A stretch of DNA of 64,000 nucleotides from Alphaproteobacteria bacterium. Lineage in GTDB: Bacteria > Pseudomonadota > Alphaproteobacteria > Micropepsales > Micropepsaceae. The translations under genes and the position numbers were made by a program. The notes under the pieces were generated by a model. That model worked only from the letters and a program-made list of their open reading frames with translations, searched no databases and was not told the origin of the DNA. The stretch lies in contig JACADY010000011.1 of assembly GCA_013389115.1 (NCBI GenBank), positions 1 through 64,000 on the forward strand, in the 5' to 3' direction. This document shows, in pieces, positions 31,723 to 40,528 of this stretch (positions are counted from its first letter, which is position 1; every line of letters begins with the position of its first letter).

Positions 31723-32162
31723 TGGCCGACAAGATCAGCCCGGAGCGCCGCAGCGCAAACATGCGGCAAATCCGCAGCCGCGACATGAAGCCCGAGATGG
31801 CGGTGCGCCGCCTAGCCCACGGCATGGGCTACCGATACCGCCTGCACCGCCGCGACCTGCCCGGCAAGCCGGACCTCGTGTTCGGGCCGCGCCGCGCCGT
31901 CATCTTCGTCCACGGGTGCTTCTGGCACCAGCACGACTGCCGGGACGGTCACAACCCGAAGTCCAACGGCGGCTACTGGGATGCGAAGCTGCGCCGGAAC
32001 GTGGAGCGGGATGCCGAGGTGCGCGCCCGCCTTGAGGCGGACGGCTGGCGGGTCCTCGTGATCTGGGAGTGTGAGGCCCGCGATGCCGAGGCGCTGCGGG
32101 CAACGCTGGCTGACTTCCTTGGGCCTGTCGCACCAATCCCCGCCCAATCAGCGCCCGATTGA
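31722..32162 (+). CDS. vsr: very short patch repair endonuclease
   Basis: RSANMRQIRSRDMKPEMAVRRL...GKPDLVFGPRRAVIFVHGCFWHQHDC; GTG start overlaps the upstream TAG by 1 bp. Confidence 0.95.
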   Translation: MADKISPERRSANMRQIRSRDMKPEMAVRRLAHGMGYRYRLHRRDLPGKPDLVFGPRRAVIFVHGCFWHQHDCRDGHNPKSNGGYWDAKLRRNVERDAEVRARLEADGWRVLVIWECEARDAEALRATLADFLGPVAPIPAQSAPD

Positions 32163-32241
32163 CGCGACTGACTGCGGGCGCGCGGCGTGAGACTTCTCCA
32201 ACCACCGGCCAGCGGGGCCGGATGGAAAAGGAGAATGGAAG

Positions 32242-32430
32242 TTGGCAAAATCATCGGAATGGGACGAACGAGTCAGCGCGGCTCTTGCCGAGCTTGAGCA
32301 CTGGCGCTCACTGCCCAAGGGCGAACATCGGCGGGAGTCCCTTGAGAAGCTGGCTGCGGCCTACCCGGACGTGATCACGGTAGAATGGTTGCCGGACAAC
32401 CGGGTGATCATCACGGAATGCCTCGGCTGA
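32242..32430 (+). CDS. small hypothetical protein
   Basis: 62 aa MAKSSEWDERVSAALAELEHWRSLPKGEHRRESLEKLAAAYPDVITVEWLPDNRVIITECLG; purine-rich upstream sequence; same strand as vsr. Confidence 0.5.
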   Translation: MAKSSEWDERVSAALAELEHWRSLPKGEHRRESLEKLAAAYPDVITVEWLPDNRVIITECLG

Positions 32431-32477
32431 AACCCCGCGCCGCCCGGCGCGGTGCCGGGCGGTGCTTCAATCAATGA

Positions 32478-32831
32478 TTGGAGATGACGATGAATGTTGA
32501 ACAGAAATCGGAAGACCTCCTGCCGGAGAAAGCGCCGTCGCTCGCTGAGATCGTCGGCGCGGCGGAGACGCTGGCGGCGGCACGGCGGCTGCTCAGGGGG
32601 ACCGGCTGGGCTCGGCTGGAGGAGCGCCGGGGTCGGAAACGCGTGGTGGTTCACCCCCCCTACATCGTCCCGAGGGAGCGCGCGCTGCTGAGCGACGATG
32701 TGGCGGAGAAGATTCACCACGCGGCTAAGGTCTTGACGTGGGCCGCCAACCACTCGCTGCCCTTCGTGACCTTGGACATTCCGACCAACCATCTGGGGCT
32801 CTCGCTGACCATCAACTTCGACGGGTGCTGA
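32478..32831 (+). CDS. hypothetical protein
   Basis: 117-aa ORF, no competing ORF in its own frame, followed by a terminator. Confidence 0.5.
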   Translation: MEMTMNVEQKSEDLLPEKAPSLAEIVGAAETLAAARRLLRGTGWARLEERRGRKRVVVHPPYIVPRERALLSDDVAEKIHHAAKVLTWAANHSLPFVTLDIPTNHLGLSLTINFDGC

Positions 32832-32844
32832 CCCACCCGCAAAG

Positions 32845-32879
32845 GGGCCGCGCGGGTGACGCCTGCGCGGCCCTGTTTT
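32845..32879 (+). terminator. Rho-independent terminator between convergent island modules
   Basis: GGGCCGCGC-gggtgacgcct-GCGCGGCCC followed by tgtttt. Confidence 0.75.
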
Positions 32880-32932
32880 CATTGATCGTCGGCGGGGCGG
32901 TGCCGCCACCCGGCATCCGGTCGGTTCCGGGG

Positions 32933-33292
32933 TCAGTGCATGACCGGGCGGGGCAGCCAGAGGTCGCGGCTGAACAGGCACCAGCCCAGCGCGACCTGCA
33001 CGGCGCGGTCGTGCTGGCGGATCAGGTGGGGCGTGGCCCGCTCCGGGTCGCGGATCGCGTCCACCCACGCATCGCGGGTGGTCCCCGGGTAGCGGCGGCA
33101 GAGGAGCCCAACGAGCCCCCCGAGCCGGGCACGGGGGACGCGGTAGAGCCGGGCGAACTGCGCGACCATGGCGGGCGTGGGCCAGCCGTCCGGGCTCGCC
33201 TCCTCCGCGTAGGCCACCAGCGCGAGGTGCGCCTTGCGCAGCCGCGACGGGAACAGCCGCACGTAGGCCTCGGTGAGGCGCTCGGGCGTCAT
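32933..33292 (-). CDS. hypothetical protein
   Basis: MTPERLTEAYVRLFPSRLRKAHLALVAYAEEASPDGW...; ATGA overlap with the upstream ORF stop. Confidence 0.55.
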   Translation of the reverse strand: MTPERLTEAYVRLFPSRLRKAHLALVAYAEEASPDGWPTPAMVAQFARLYRVPRARLGGLVGLLCRRYPGTTRDAWVDAIRDPERATPHLIRQHDRAVQVALGWCLFSRDLWLPRPVMH

Positions 33293-33549
33293 GCGCCGCG
33301 CCCCGGGCCGGTGTAGGTGGCCCCGAGGGCATCGCCCTGGAACACGCACGGCGCGAAGCCGCCCGCCGCCGTGGCCGCGACCTGCGTGGTGTCGAAGCCG
33401 TCGAAGGGCGCGTTCATGTGCGGCACGAGGGCGTTGGCGGCGGTGATCGCCGCCGGGGCGCTGGCCGCGTCCACGAGGGCGGCGTGGGTGCCCGAGGGGT
33501 TCTTGAGGTGTTCAGCGCCCCGGGGGCGGGTGACGAGGTAGAGGGGCAT
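33289..33549 (-). CDS. small hypothetical protein
   Basis: 86 aa MPLYLVTRPRGAEHLKNPSGTHAALVDAASAPAAITAANALV...; ATGA-coupled. Confidence 0.5.
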   Translation of the reverse strand: MPLYLVTRPRGAEHLKNPSGTHAALVDAASAPAAITAANALVPHMNAPFDGFDTTQVAATAAGGFAPCVFQGDALGATYTGPGRGA

Positions 33550-33550
33550 G

Positions 33551-34270
33551 TCAGTTGGTCTCCTTTGAGTTGAGGGCTACTTTGACCTTGTCGAGCGCGG
33601 AGGCGCGCCCGCGTTCGAAGTCACGGTTGGCGACGATTGCGCGCTGGACCGTCGCCCGAACGCGCTCGATGGTGCGCGTCACTTCCGCCGCCTCCTCGCC
33701 CACGAGGCGCTGCGCCAGCTCCTGAGCAGAGAAGGGGCGGTCGCGGGCGGGCATCCGGTCGATGATCGTCAGCAGCGCGGCCCCGAGGGGGGCGTTCTTG
33801 GTGGCGACGGCGAACGCCGCCATGTTGCGGAGCTGGACCACGCCCGAGCCCTCAAGCTGCGCGAGGTAGTTGGTGCGTTCCGGCGTCCCGAGCCCGGCGC
33901 GAGCGAGCACCGCCTGCGGCGTGGCGAACAGCAGGGCGGTCGTGGAGAGGGAGTCAGCCGCCGCCTGCAACTCACGGAGCATCGCCCAGCGGGTGTCGGA
34001 GCTGTTAGGGAGAACTTCGGCCCGGGCCTTGGCCTCCGCCTTGCGCCCGGCCTCGGCCTGCGCCTCGGGCGGAAAGTCGGCCCGGGCGAGGCTCTCGGCT
34101 GCCTCGCGGCCCCGGGCGGCGATGCCGCTGGCGAGGGTGTCGAGCGTCTTGCCGAACTTCTCGGCGCGGCGGGCGACGGCTTCCGCGAGGCTGATGACCT
34201 CGCCCCGCGCCATGGGCGGGGCGGTGAGAGCGGGCAGCTCGGTTCCGGGGGACTGCGCGGGTTCGGGCAT
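33551..34270 (-). CDS. hypothetical protein
   Basis: Start MPEPAQSPGTELPALTAPPMARGEVISLAEAVARRAEKFGKTLD...; palindrome upstream. Confidence 0.5.
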   Translation of the reverse strand: MPEPAQSPGTELPALTAPPMARGEVISLAEAVARRAEKFGKTLDTLASGIAARGREAAESLARADFPPEAQAEAGRKAEAKARAEVLPNSSDTRWAMLRELQAAADSLSTTALLFATPQAVLARAGLGTPERTNYLAQLEGSGVVQLRNMAAFAVATKNAPLGAALLTIIDRMPARDRPFSAQELAQRLVGEEAAEVTRTIERVRATVQRAIVANRDFERGRASALDKVKVALNSKETN

Positions 34271-34377
34271 CGGGGGCTCCTGTCTTGAGTTTGCCGCCGT
34301 GCCGGAGCGCCTTGCTCTCGTCCGCGCCCATCCGTTGGGCGGCATGTTGACCTGAGCGACAGGATAGCCGATGCTGG

Positions 34378-34393
34378 TGGTATCAAGATACCA
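34378..34393. promoter_or_regulatory. operator-like palindrome TGGTATC-AA-GATACCA
   Basis: 7-bp perfect arms located upstream of the 34270 start. Confidence 0.45.
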
Positions 34394-34415
34394 CACAGCG
34401 TTGAGAACTGGCCTG

Positions 34416-34691
34416 TCAGAACCAGCCCCAGAGCGGGTCTCCGGCTTTGTTCGGCGCAGGGCGCGCGGCCTTGGCCGAGCGCTCGGGCAGGTGTGCCTCC
34501 GGGTCCTCCGCCGTCATGCCGAGGGCCATACCGACCACGACAGCCGGGGCGCAGGTCACGAGCGCGGTCACGGGCCGGGACAGGCCCGGAGGAGTCCAGC
34601 CCTCGCGGACGTAGGCGTCGTAGCCCATCCGGGAGAGGAGCCCCGCCGCGTTCGCGTAGGCTTCCTCGCGGGTCTCCGCCACCGCCCGCAC
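34416..34691 (-). CDS. hypothetical protein
   Basis: 91 aa, adjacent to the next gene in the minus-strand operon. Confidence 0.45.
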   Translation of the reverse strand: MRAVAETREEAYANAAGLLSRMGYDAYVREGWTPPGLSRPVTALVTCAPAVVVGMALGMTAEDPEAHLPERSAKAARPAPNKAGDPLWGWF

Positions 34692-34692
34692 G

Positions 34693-35214
34693 TCAGTCGC
34701 CCCGCCGCGCCTCGGGGTCCAGCGGGACGTGTTCCAGCACGTCCGGTTCCGGCTGGCCGGGGATGCTGCCGCCCGCCGCGCGGCGCTCCGACAGGAACTC
34801 GTCCATCGTCATCTTGGGCGGCAGGAGGACGACGCCCCCGGTCTTGACGCTGACGTTGAGCTCGGGAGCTTCGCCCTCGCGGTAGCCGTGCCGAGCCTTG
34901 AGGAGGAACAGGTTGGCGACCACGTTCCCCTCGTCCGCGACCCGGCGCAGGTTGCCCACCAGCACATCGTGCTCGCGGGCGAGGCCCCTCTGGTAAGCCT
35001 CCTCCACGGCGGGGTCGCGCCGCCGCACCTCGCGGAGCGTCGTCCCGTGCATCCCGAGGACGCGGGCGACGGTGGCGAGGTGGCAGCCCCGGCCCACCAG
35101 TTCTTCGATGATCGCCAGCCCCCGGGGGGTGATCTCCCAGTACGTGCGCCCCTGCCCGCCCGGGCCGGGCGCCACGAGGCGCGCGGGCAGTTCGTCGTCG
35201 GTGTCGTCGGTCAT
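34693..35214 (-). CDS. HTH protein, possibly phage terminase small-subunit-like
   Basis: ATVARVLGMHGTTLREVRRRDPAVEEAYQRGLAREH...FLLKARHGYREG...MTMDEFLSERRAA; ATGA overlap with the recombinase stop. Confidence 0.5.
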   Translation of the reverse strand: MTDDTDDELPARLVAPGPGGQGRTYWEITPRGLAIIEELVGRGCHLATVARVLGMHGTTLREVRRRDPAVEEAYQRGLAREHDVLVGNLRRVADEGNVVANLFLLKARHGYREGEAPELNVSVKTGGVVLLPPKMTMDEFLSERRAAGGSIPGQPEPDVLEHVPLDPEARRGD

Positions 35215-35822
35215 GTTGCCTCAAGCTCCTTCTGCTCGGCGTCCCACTGCTGGCACACCCGGAAGCTCAGCGACTTCCCGATGCGCAGTTCCTTGGCGAT
35301 GCGGTCCATGCCCACGCCCCGGGCGCGCAGGGCGCGGATGGACTGGACCAGCGTGTCGGAGGCCGGGGGCCTTCCGATGCGCTTGCCGCTCGCCCGCGCC
35401 CGGGCCATCCCGGCCCTCGTGCGCTCAACGATCATCGCTCGCTCAAACTCGGCGAAGACGCCCGACATCTGCAACAGCGCCCGGCCTGCCGGGGTGGACG
35501 TGTCCAGCGCCTGCTGCTCAAGGTAGAGGTCGCACCCGACCGTGCGCAGCGTCTCGAACAGGTCCACGAGGTCGCGGAGCGAGCGCCCGAGGCGCGACAC
35601 GTCCCAAGCCATCACCACGTCGAAGCGGCGGCGCTGGGCGTCGGCAATCATCGCGTCCAGCCCGGGGCGGCGCGAGGTCGCGCCGCTGGCCGTCTCGACG
35701 TACTCGCGGGCGACGGTCCAGCCCGCCCGAGCGGCCACCTCCCGGAGCCGGAGAAGCTGGTTCTCCGGCGTCTGCTCCCCGGTGCTGACCCGGGCGTAGA
35801 TCGCGGCGCGGCGGGCGGTCAT
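35211..35822 (-). CDS. serine recombinase (resolvase/invertase family)
   Basis: AAIYARVSTGEQTPENQLLRL (catalytic Ser), WDVSRLGRSLRDLV, FAEFERAMIVERTRAGMARARASGKRIGRP. Confidence 0.93.
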   Translation of the reverse strand: MTARRAAIYARVSTGEQTPENQLLRLREVAARAGWTVAREYVETASGATSRRPGLDAMIADAQRRRFDVVMAWDVSRLGRSLRDLVDLFETLRTVGCDLYLEQQALDTSTPAGRALLQMSGVFAEFERAMIVERTRAGMARARASGKRIGRPPASDTLVQSIRALRARGVGMDRIAKELRIGKSLSFRVCQQWDAEQKELEAT

Positions 35823-36100
35823 GCCGCCACCTCGTCGTTGGCGAGCCCGTAGTGGTCGCGGGTCCAGCGGGCCGCGCCGTCGAAGGCCATGTAGTCTTCG
35901 CGGAGGATGTCGTGCGCCGCGCCGCCCCGGCACAGCAGCGCCGCCACGACGCCACGCCCGTTGTGAACGTAGACGCGCACGGTGCCCTCGCGGGCGAGCG
36001 CGGCGGCGACGTTCTGCGCGACCAGTTGGAGGTTCACCGGGGTCGCGGTGTCGATGATGCTGTGATCGGCGGCGCGGTGGAACGAGTAGGTGGTGGTCAT
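35819..36100 (-). CDS. hypothetical protein
   Basis: MTTTYSFHRAADHSIIDTATPVNLQLVAQNVAAALAREGTVRVYVHNGRG...; ATGA overlap with the recombinase start. Confidence 0.55.
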   Translation of the reverse strand: MTTTYSFHRAADHSIIDTATPVNLQLVAQNVAAALAREGTVRVYVHNGRGVVAALLCRGGAAHDILREDYMAFDGAARWTRDHYGLANDEVAA

Positions 36101-36132
36101 GTCGGTTCTCCATTTCTCAGTGTGCCGGGCGC

Positions 36133-36147
36133 GCAACCTAGGGTTGC
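36133..36147. promoter_or_regulatory. operator-like palindrome GCAACC-TAG-GGTTGC
   Basis: Located just upstream of the ATGA-coupled operon starting at 36100. Confidence 0.4.
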
Positions 36148-36293
36148 ACCCCGAGATGGAACATAGCGTGAACGGGCGGCTCCGGCTAGTCTGAAAACGG
36201 ACGGTTCCGGTGTGGGCAGGACCGGCGGGCGAAGGCCCAAGAAACGTTGGGCCTGCCGCCCTCGGGCGGGGATGGGGTTTCGGGGTGGCGGTG

Positions 36294-36809
36294 TCAGCGC
36301 CTCGGGTTCGCGTCGGGATCGCACCCGTAGCGGCGGCGGGTGGCTTCCTCCGGCCCGTGGCGCAGGGCATCGCGCGCGGCTTCCATCAGCCGGATCGTGG
36401 CCCGGTCGTCGTCGCCGCGCCAGCCGCCCGCCGCCTCCCAAGTGTCGTATGCGCGTCCCCAAACTGGGTCTGGGTCGGCAGCGCTCCCTTCGTAGAGCTG
36501 CCAGATGGCATCGAAGGTCCAGCGGGGCATGAGGATGCCGAACGACGCGAGCGTGGCGTCCGCCCGCTCCCAGATGGTGTCCGGGGCGTCCATCCATTCC
36601 CAGTGGTAGATGTCGTTGTCGCGTCCGTCATCGTAGAGCATCGCGGCGCGAAGGTCGAATATCGCTGCCCAGAGAGGGTGGTATCCGTCCGGGGCGCGGC
36701 GCAGGTTGCGCCGTGGGCTCAGGTAGAGCCGGGCGTAGACCGGAGCGAGGATGCGCAACCACGAGGCAAACGACAGACCCCCGTTCCGGGTCACGGCATC
36801 AGCTTCCAT
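36294..36809 (-). CDS. hypothetical protein
   Basis: MEADAVTRNGGLSFASWLRILAPVYARLYLSPRRNL... start within ORF 36294..36875. Confidence 0.5.
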   Translation of the reverse strand: MEADAVTRNGGLSFASWLRILAPVYARLYLSPRRNLRRAPDGYHPLWAAIFDLRAAMLYDDGRDNDIYHWEWMDAPDTIWERADATLASFGILMPRWTFDAIWQLYEGSAADPDPVWGRAYDTWEAAGGWRGDDDRATIRLMEAARDALRHGPEEATRRRYGCDPDANPRR

Positions 36810-37120
36810 CTGCCATCTCCTTTTTGCTGCGGCGCAGAACGTGTGTTGCGATGGTTTTCCAGCCCCGAACCACACAGGGGGGAGTTGGGGGAGTTAGAGG
36901 GAGTCTATACCCGTAAGAACCCCCACGTTTTTCCCAAGAAGGACATGTGGTTAGGGGGTCTTCGGGGTCTTCTTCCCCCCTCTCGGAAAACGAGCGAGAA
37001 ATCCAAGAGTAAAGCGTAAATCCCCGTAAACGGGCTACCCGCGCTTACCGGCATAGACAGCTCGAAAAACCGCGCTGTTTTCTCCGGGCCGGAGAGACCC
37101 CCCAAGACCCCGAACTCCCC

Positions 37121-39607
37121 CTACGGCGGCACCGCCTCAAGGCAGAAGGTCGAAGCGTCCTTGTCGTCGGCCCGCCGCACGATCCGCCGCCCGCGCACGA
37201 TCCGGCCCACCTTCTTGCTCAGGTAGATGCCGACCGAATGCGGGTTCACGCCGCGCGGGCAGGCGGCGCGGAGGGCGATGCCCAGTTCCTCAGCCCCCGG
37301 CCCCCCGCTGCCCTGAAACGTGTCACTTCGCCGGATGAGTTCCGCCGCCTTGACGTAGCGCCCGACACCGAAGGCGGCTTCCCAAGCCTCGATCAGTCCC
37401 GCCAGTTCCTCGCGGGCGGAGTCACCGACCGAGACGCTCGCCCGGGTCGCGCAAGGGTCGGGCTCGCCGCACCAGACCAGTGCGGCGCGCACGAGGGCCG
37501 ACCAGTCCTCGAACCGTCCGAAGGGCTCAAGTTCGCGCGCCCCCGGCCTGCCCGCAAAGATGAAGGCGCGCAGCACCGTCAGCGCCGCCGCTACCAGTTC
37601 GCCGCGCCGCCTCCGAACCTCGGTCCGAAGGTCAACCGTGAAGGTCCGCTTCTCGGGGTGTTCCATCTTCGCATCCATCGCGCACATGATGGCGCGCGTT
37701 GACATGTCCTCGCGGAACTGGAGGTTGTTCCCGTTGGCGATGAACAGGGTCTGCGTCGGGACGCGGATTTGGTCGTTGGTGCCCAGCTTCCGGTTCTGCC
37801 ACGTCTCCGAGGTCAGGATCGAACACAGTGCGTCGCCGGTCACGGGCCGGGTCACGTTGTCGATCACCACCACGGGGTCGCCCTGCATCAGGATCGACAG
37901 CAGCCGCTTCTCGTCCTCCTCCTCGGTCGCGCCCTGCGACATGACGGGCGCGTCCCGGCCCGTGCCGAGGATCGCCACCACGTCCGCGATCAGCGACTTG
38001 CCGGTGCCCATCGTCGGGGCCGTGAAACCGTGCAGGGGCGCGGTGCGCAGCATCTTCCGGCAGACCGCCGTCAGCATCGCGGAGAGCGCCACCGACCGCG
38101 ACGGAACGTCAACGAACGGGAAGCCTTCGAGCAGTTCCTTCAAGAGGCCCATCGCCGCTACCGCATCGGCCCGAGAGGGACTCTCCGGCACGGTGCCGAA
38201 GGTCGCGCCGCCGGTGTCGAGGATAAGGCCGGAAGCCGCATCGTAGCCATCGTCGGCCAGCACGGTTCCGTCCGGTCGCAGCGTCGGACACTCGACCACC
38301 CCCCGCAGCACCGGGAGCCGCCAGAAGCCTTCGCGCGCGGCATAGCTGTGGGCGAAGGAGACGGGCGGCGCGGTCGGCACGGTGTCCGTGCCCTGCTTCG
38401 TCGTCACGATCTTCACGAAGTTCGCGCTTCCGATCATCAGCTCCCGCAGCCGGTGCGGCCGCAGTTCGCGGATCAGCAGCGCCCCGGCTTCGCGGAGGAC
38501 GCCGTCGTCGTTCCCGGATGCGTCCAGCCGGATCGGCTGCACCAGTCGCCCCGCGCTCTGGTAGATCGGAACTCCCGCCGTCAACAGTGCGGCCTCGGCA
38601 GCGTCCAGCGTCTCGGGAAGGCGGTTCTCCGAGTAGACAACCTCGGGCCGGTCGTCCGCCCGCCCCTCGGTGATGCCCAGCCACTTGCGGAAGCGCCCAG
38701 CCACCGCTTCGGGCAGCCCCAGCATCTCGACCCCCCGGGGAAGCCCCGTCGCGGCCTCGCCCGCCTCCACCTTCGCGGCGGTCTGCCCGGCCTTGCCGCG
38801 CTTGCCCGCCTCCTCGTCGCCCGCGATTTCTGCGGCCAGCACCACCGCGTGGTTGACATCCTCCACCGAGAGCTTCGCCGCCAGCAGCGCGCCCGAGAGC
38901 GCCATGCAGAAGTCGTCGCGCGAGCCCTGCGCCGGGTAAAACCGCGCCACCACCGACAGGAACGCGATCAGGCCCGCCCGCTTGAGGGCGTCCGCCGCGC
39001 TCATCGAGAGGGGGGCAACGTCCCGCTCCCAAGAAACCTGCTCGCCACTCGGGTGGACCGAGGGCGGGGCCATCGTGTGGCCCTTCCCCCGGACCTCAAG
39101 GACGCAGGCGGCGTGTTCCTCGGGGAGGCCCTCGGTGCCCTTCAACTCGGGGATGTCGAACTTGACGGTCTTGTCGAAGCCGGGGCAGAGGAACAGGTAG
39201 TGCGACCCCGGCGCGCCCGCGCGCCCGAACTTGGGCAGTGCGAACAGCAGCTTCGCCCCGATGCGCCGCGCCTCCGGCCAGTCAAGGTCGAAGTCCACTA
39301 GCCCGCCGTGTTCCGGCCCGAGCCGGAGCCCGAGGTTGTAGCCCCCGTGGTCCAGCAGCCGCTCCGCGTTCTCGGCGGTGACAGTGTTCGCGTCGTGCTT
39401 GCCGGGCGGCACCTTGGCCCTCGGTCCCAGCCGGATCGGCGTCCAGCCCCGGGCGAGGTATCCGCGCGCGGCTTCTATCAACGCCTCGCGCTTGGTCGGG
39501 GAGGCGTTCTCGGCTATACTCGCCCCATCAGGGTGATGATGATGCCTGTCTTCCGCGCCCCCGGCCCGATTCCCAGCGCCGGGGGCGTCCTCTTTGAAGT
39601 CACTCAT
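37121..39607 (-). CDS. bifunctional primase-polymerase / helicase-like ATPase
   Basis: N-terminal prim-pol-like region (GWTPIRLGPRAKVPPGKHD, LVDFDLDWPEARRIG, GSHYLFLC) and Walker A APTMGTGKSLIADVVA in the C-terminal half. Confidence 0.8.
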   Translation of the reverse strand: MSDFKEDAPGAGNRAGGAEDRHHHHPDGASIAENASPTKREALIEAARGYLARGWTPIRLGPRAKVPPGKHDANTVTAENAERLLDHGGYNLGLRLGPEHGGLVDFDLDWPEARRIGAKLLFALPKFGRAGAPGSHYLFLCPGFDKTVKFDIPELKGTEGLPEEHAACVLEVRGKGHTMAPPSVHPSGEQVSWERDVAPLSMSAADALKRAGLIAFLSVVARFYPAQGSRDDFCMALSGALLAAKLSVEDVNHAVVLAAEIAGDEEAGKRGKAGQTAAKVEAGEAATGLPRGVEMLGLPEAVAGRFRKWLGITEGRADDRPEVVYSENRLPETLDAAEAALLTAGVPIYQSAGRLVQPIRLDASGNDDGVLREAGALLIRELRPHRLRELMIGSANFVKIVTTKQGTDTVPTAPPVSFAHSYAAREGFWRLPVLRGVVECPTLRPDGTVLADDGYDAASGLILDTGGATFGTVPESPSRADAVAAMGLLKELLEGFPFVDVPSRSVALSAMLTAVCRKMLRTAPLHGFTAPTMGTGKSLIADVVAILGTGRDAPVMSQGATEEEDEKRLLSILMQGDPVVVIDNVTRPVTGDALCSILTSETWQNRKLGTNDQIRVPTQTLFIANGNNLQFREDMSTRAIMCAMDAKMEHPEKRTFTVDLRTEVRRRRGELVAAALTVLRAFIFAGRPGARELEPFGRFEDWSALVRAALVWCGEPDPCATRASVSVGDSAREELAGLIEAWEAAFGVGRYVKAAELIRRSDTFQGSGGPGAEELGIALRAACPRGVNPHSVGIYLSKKVGRIVRGRRIVRRADDKDASTFCLEAVPP

Positions 39608-39795
39608 CCCGCCGCCCTCGCCTCCGCGCGGGCCGCGACCCACTCCCCGACCTCGCGCTCAAGCCACGCCACCTTGTTGGCGCAGAGGCGGAGTTGGCGG
39701 GGGAAGTCCCCCTGCCGGATCAGCTTGTAGATGGTGGGCTTGGAGAGGCGGGTACGAACTGCAACCTCCTCTATCGTCAGCAGTGTGTCGGCCAT
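39604..39795 (-). CDS. AlpA-family excisionase/regulator
   Basis: MADTLLTIEEVAVRTRLSKPTIYKLIRQGDFPRQLRLCANKVAWLEREVGEWVAARAEARAAG. Confidence 0.92.
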   Translation of the reverse strand: MADTLLTIEEVAVRTRLSKPTIYKLIRQGDFPRQLRLCANKVAWLEREVGEWVAARAEARAAG

Positions 39796-39895
39796 CGGTT
39801 TATCCCCGGATATGTCGCTATCTGGGGAGAGACTAGCGGGGCCTTGCCGCCGGGGCCGTTTCACCGATTTCTGGCGAAAACCGGCGAAACCGCCG

Positions 39896-40528
39896 CTACG
39901 GCTTCTTTCTTGGCTTGCGGAGGCGCGACGCCCTGAGCTTCTCATCGTGACCGCGCAGGCTCGTGTCCACCATCCTGAGCACGTCCTTGTGCGTCGGAGA
40001 CGCGGAGGCGTTCGGCGTGGCGTTGCGCACCGCGAGAGCTTTCGGCGGCAACGAGCGCTCAAGCAGCTCTGCGATGAACATCTGCATCGGGTATGGTGGG
40101 AGGTCCTTGGCGGAGTTCTTGCTGCCCCGGTAGGTGTTGCCCTTCTGGTAGATGTTGCCCCGGTCTAGAACCCAGATGCGGGCCGCGACGGTGACGGCGT
40201 GGTCGAACCCGGCGTCGCGCGGCAACTTCCTGAGATCAGGCTCGGCCAAATGCGCCGCGTTTCTCGCGGCCCGCGCTATGTCGATGTCATCGGGCTCGAC
40301 ATCTGGACCGAGGCCACGCGCGATTTCGAGTGCCACGGCTTCGCGGTCGGCGGGCCGCATCGCCTCCCACAACTTGGCCAGCTTGAGCAGGCTCTTGCAC
40401 TCGGGCATCATTCTCGAACGCTCGACCAGTTCCTCTAGGCCAGCGGGGGTGCTCTCGTGGTGGCTGTCGTAGGCTGCCCGGACGCGCGCCACCTCGGCAT
40501 CGGTGATCTGCTCCCACGTCACTTCCAT
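39896..40528 (-). CDS. hypothetical protein encoded beside the integrase
   Basis: Start MEVTWEQITDAEVARVRAAYDSHHESTPAGLEELVERSRMM...; overlaps the 3' end of the integrase gene. Confidence 0.55.
   Translation of the reverse strand: MEVTWEQITDAEVARVRAAYDSHHESTPAGLEELVERSRMMPECKSLLKLAKLWEAMRPADREAVALEIARGLGPDVEPDDIDIARAARNAAHLAEPDLRKLPRDAGFDHAVTVAARIWVLDRGNIYQKGNTYRGSKNSAKDLPPYPMQMFIAELLERSLPPKALAVRNATPNASASPTHKDVLRMVDTSLRGHDEKLRASRLRKPRKKP

Noticed and set aside
37769-39301. 510-aa plus-strand ORF
   Set aside because: Antisense shadow of the primase-helicase gene; Arg/His-rich, no domain.
39500-39560. Short gatgatgatg-type repeat near the primase start, considered as CRISPR/satellite repeat
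   Set aside because: Only a few triplets inside or near the coding start; no spaced repeats anywhere in the window resemble a CRISPR array.
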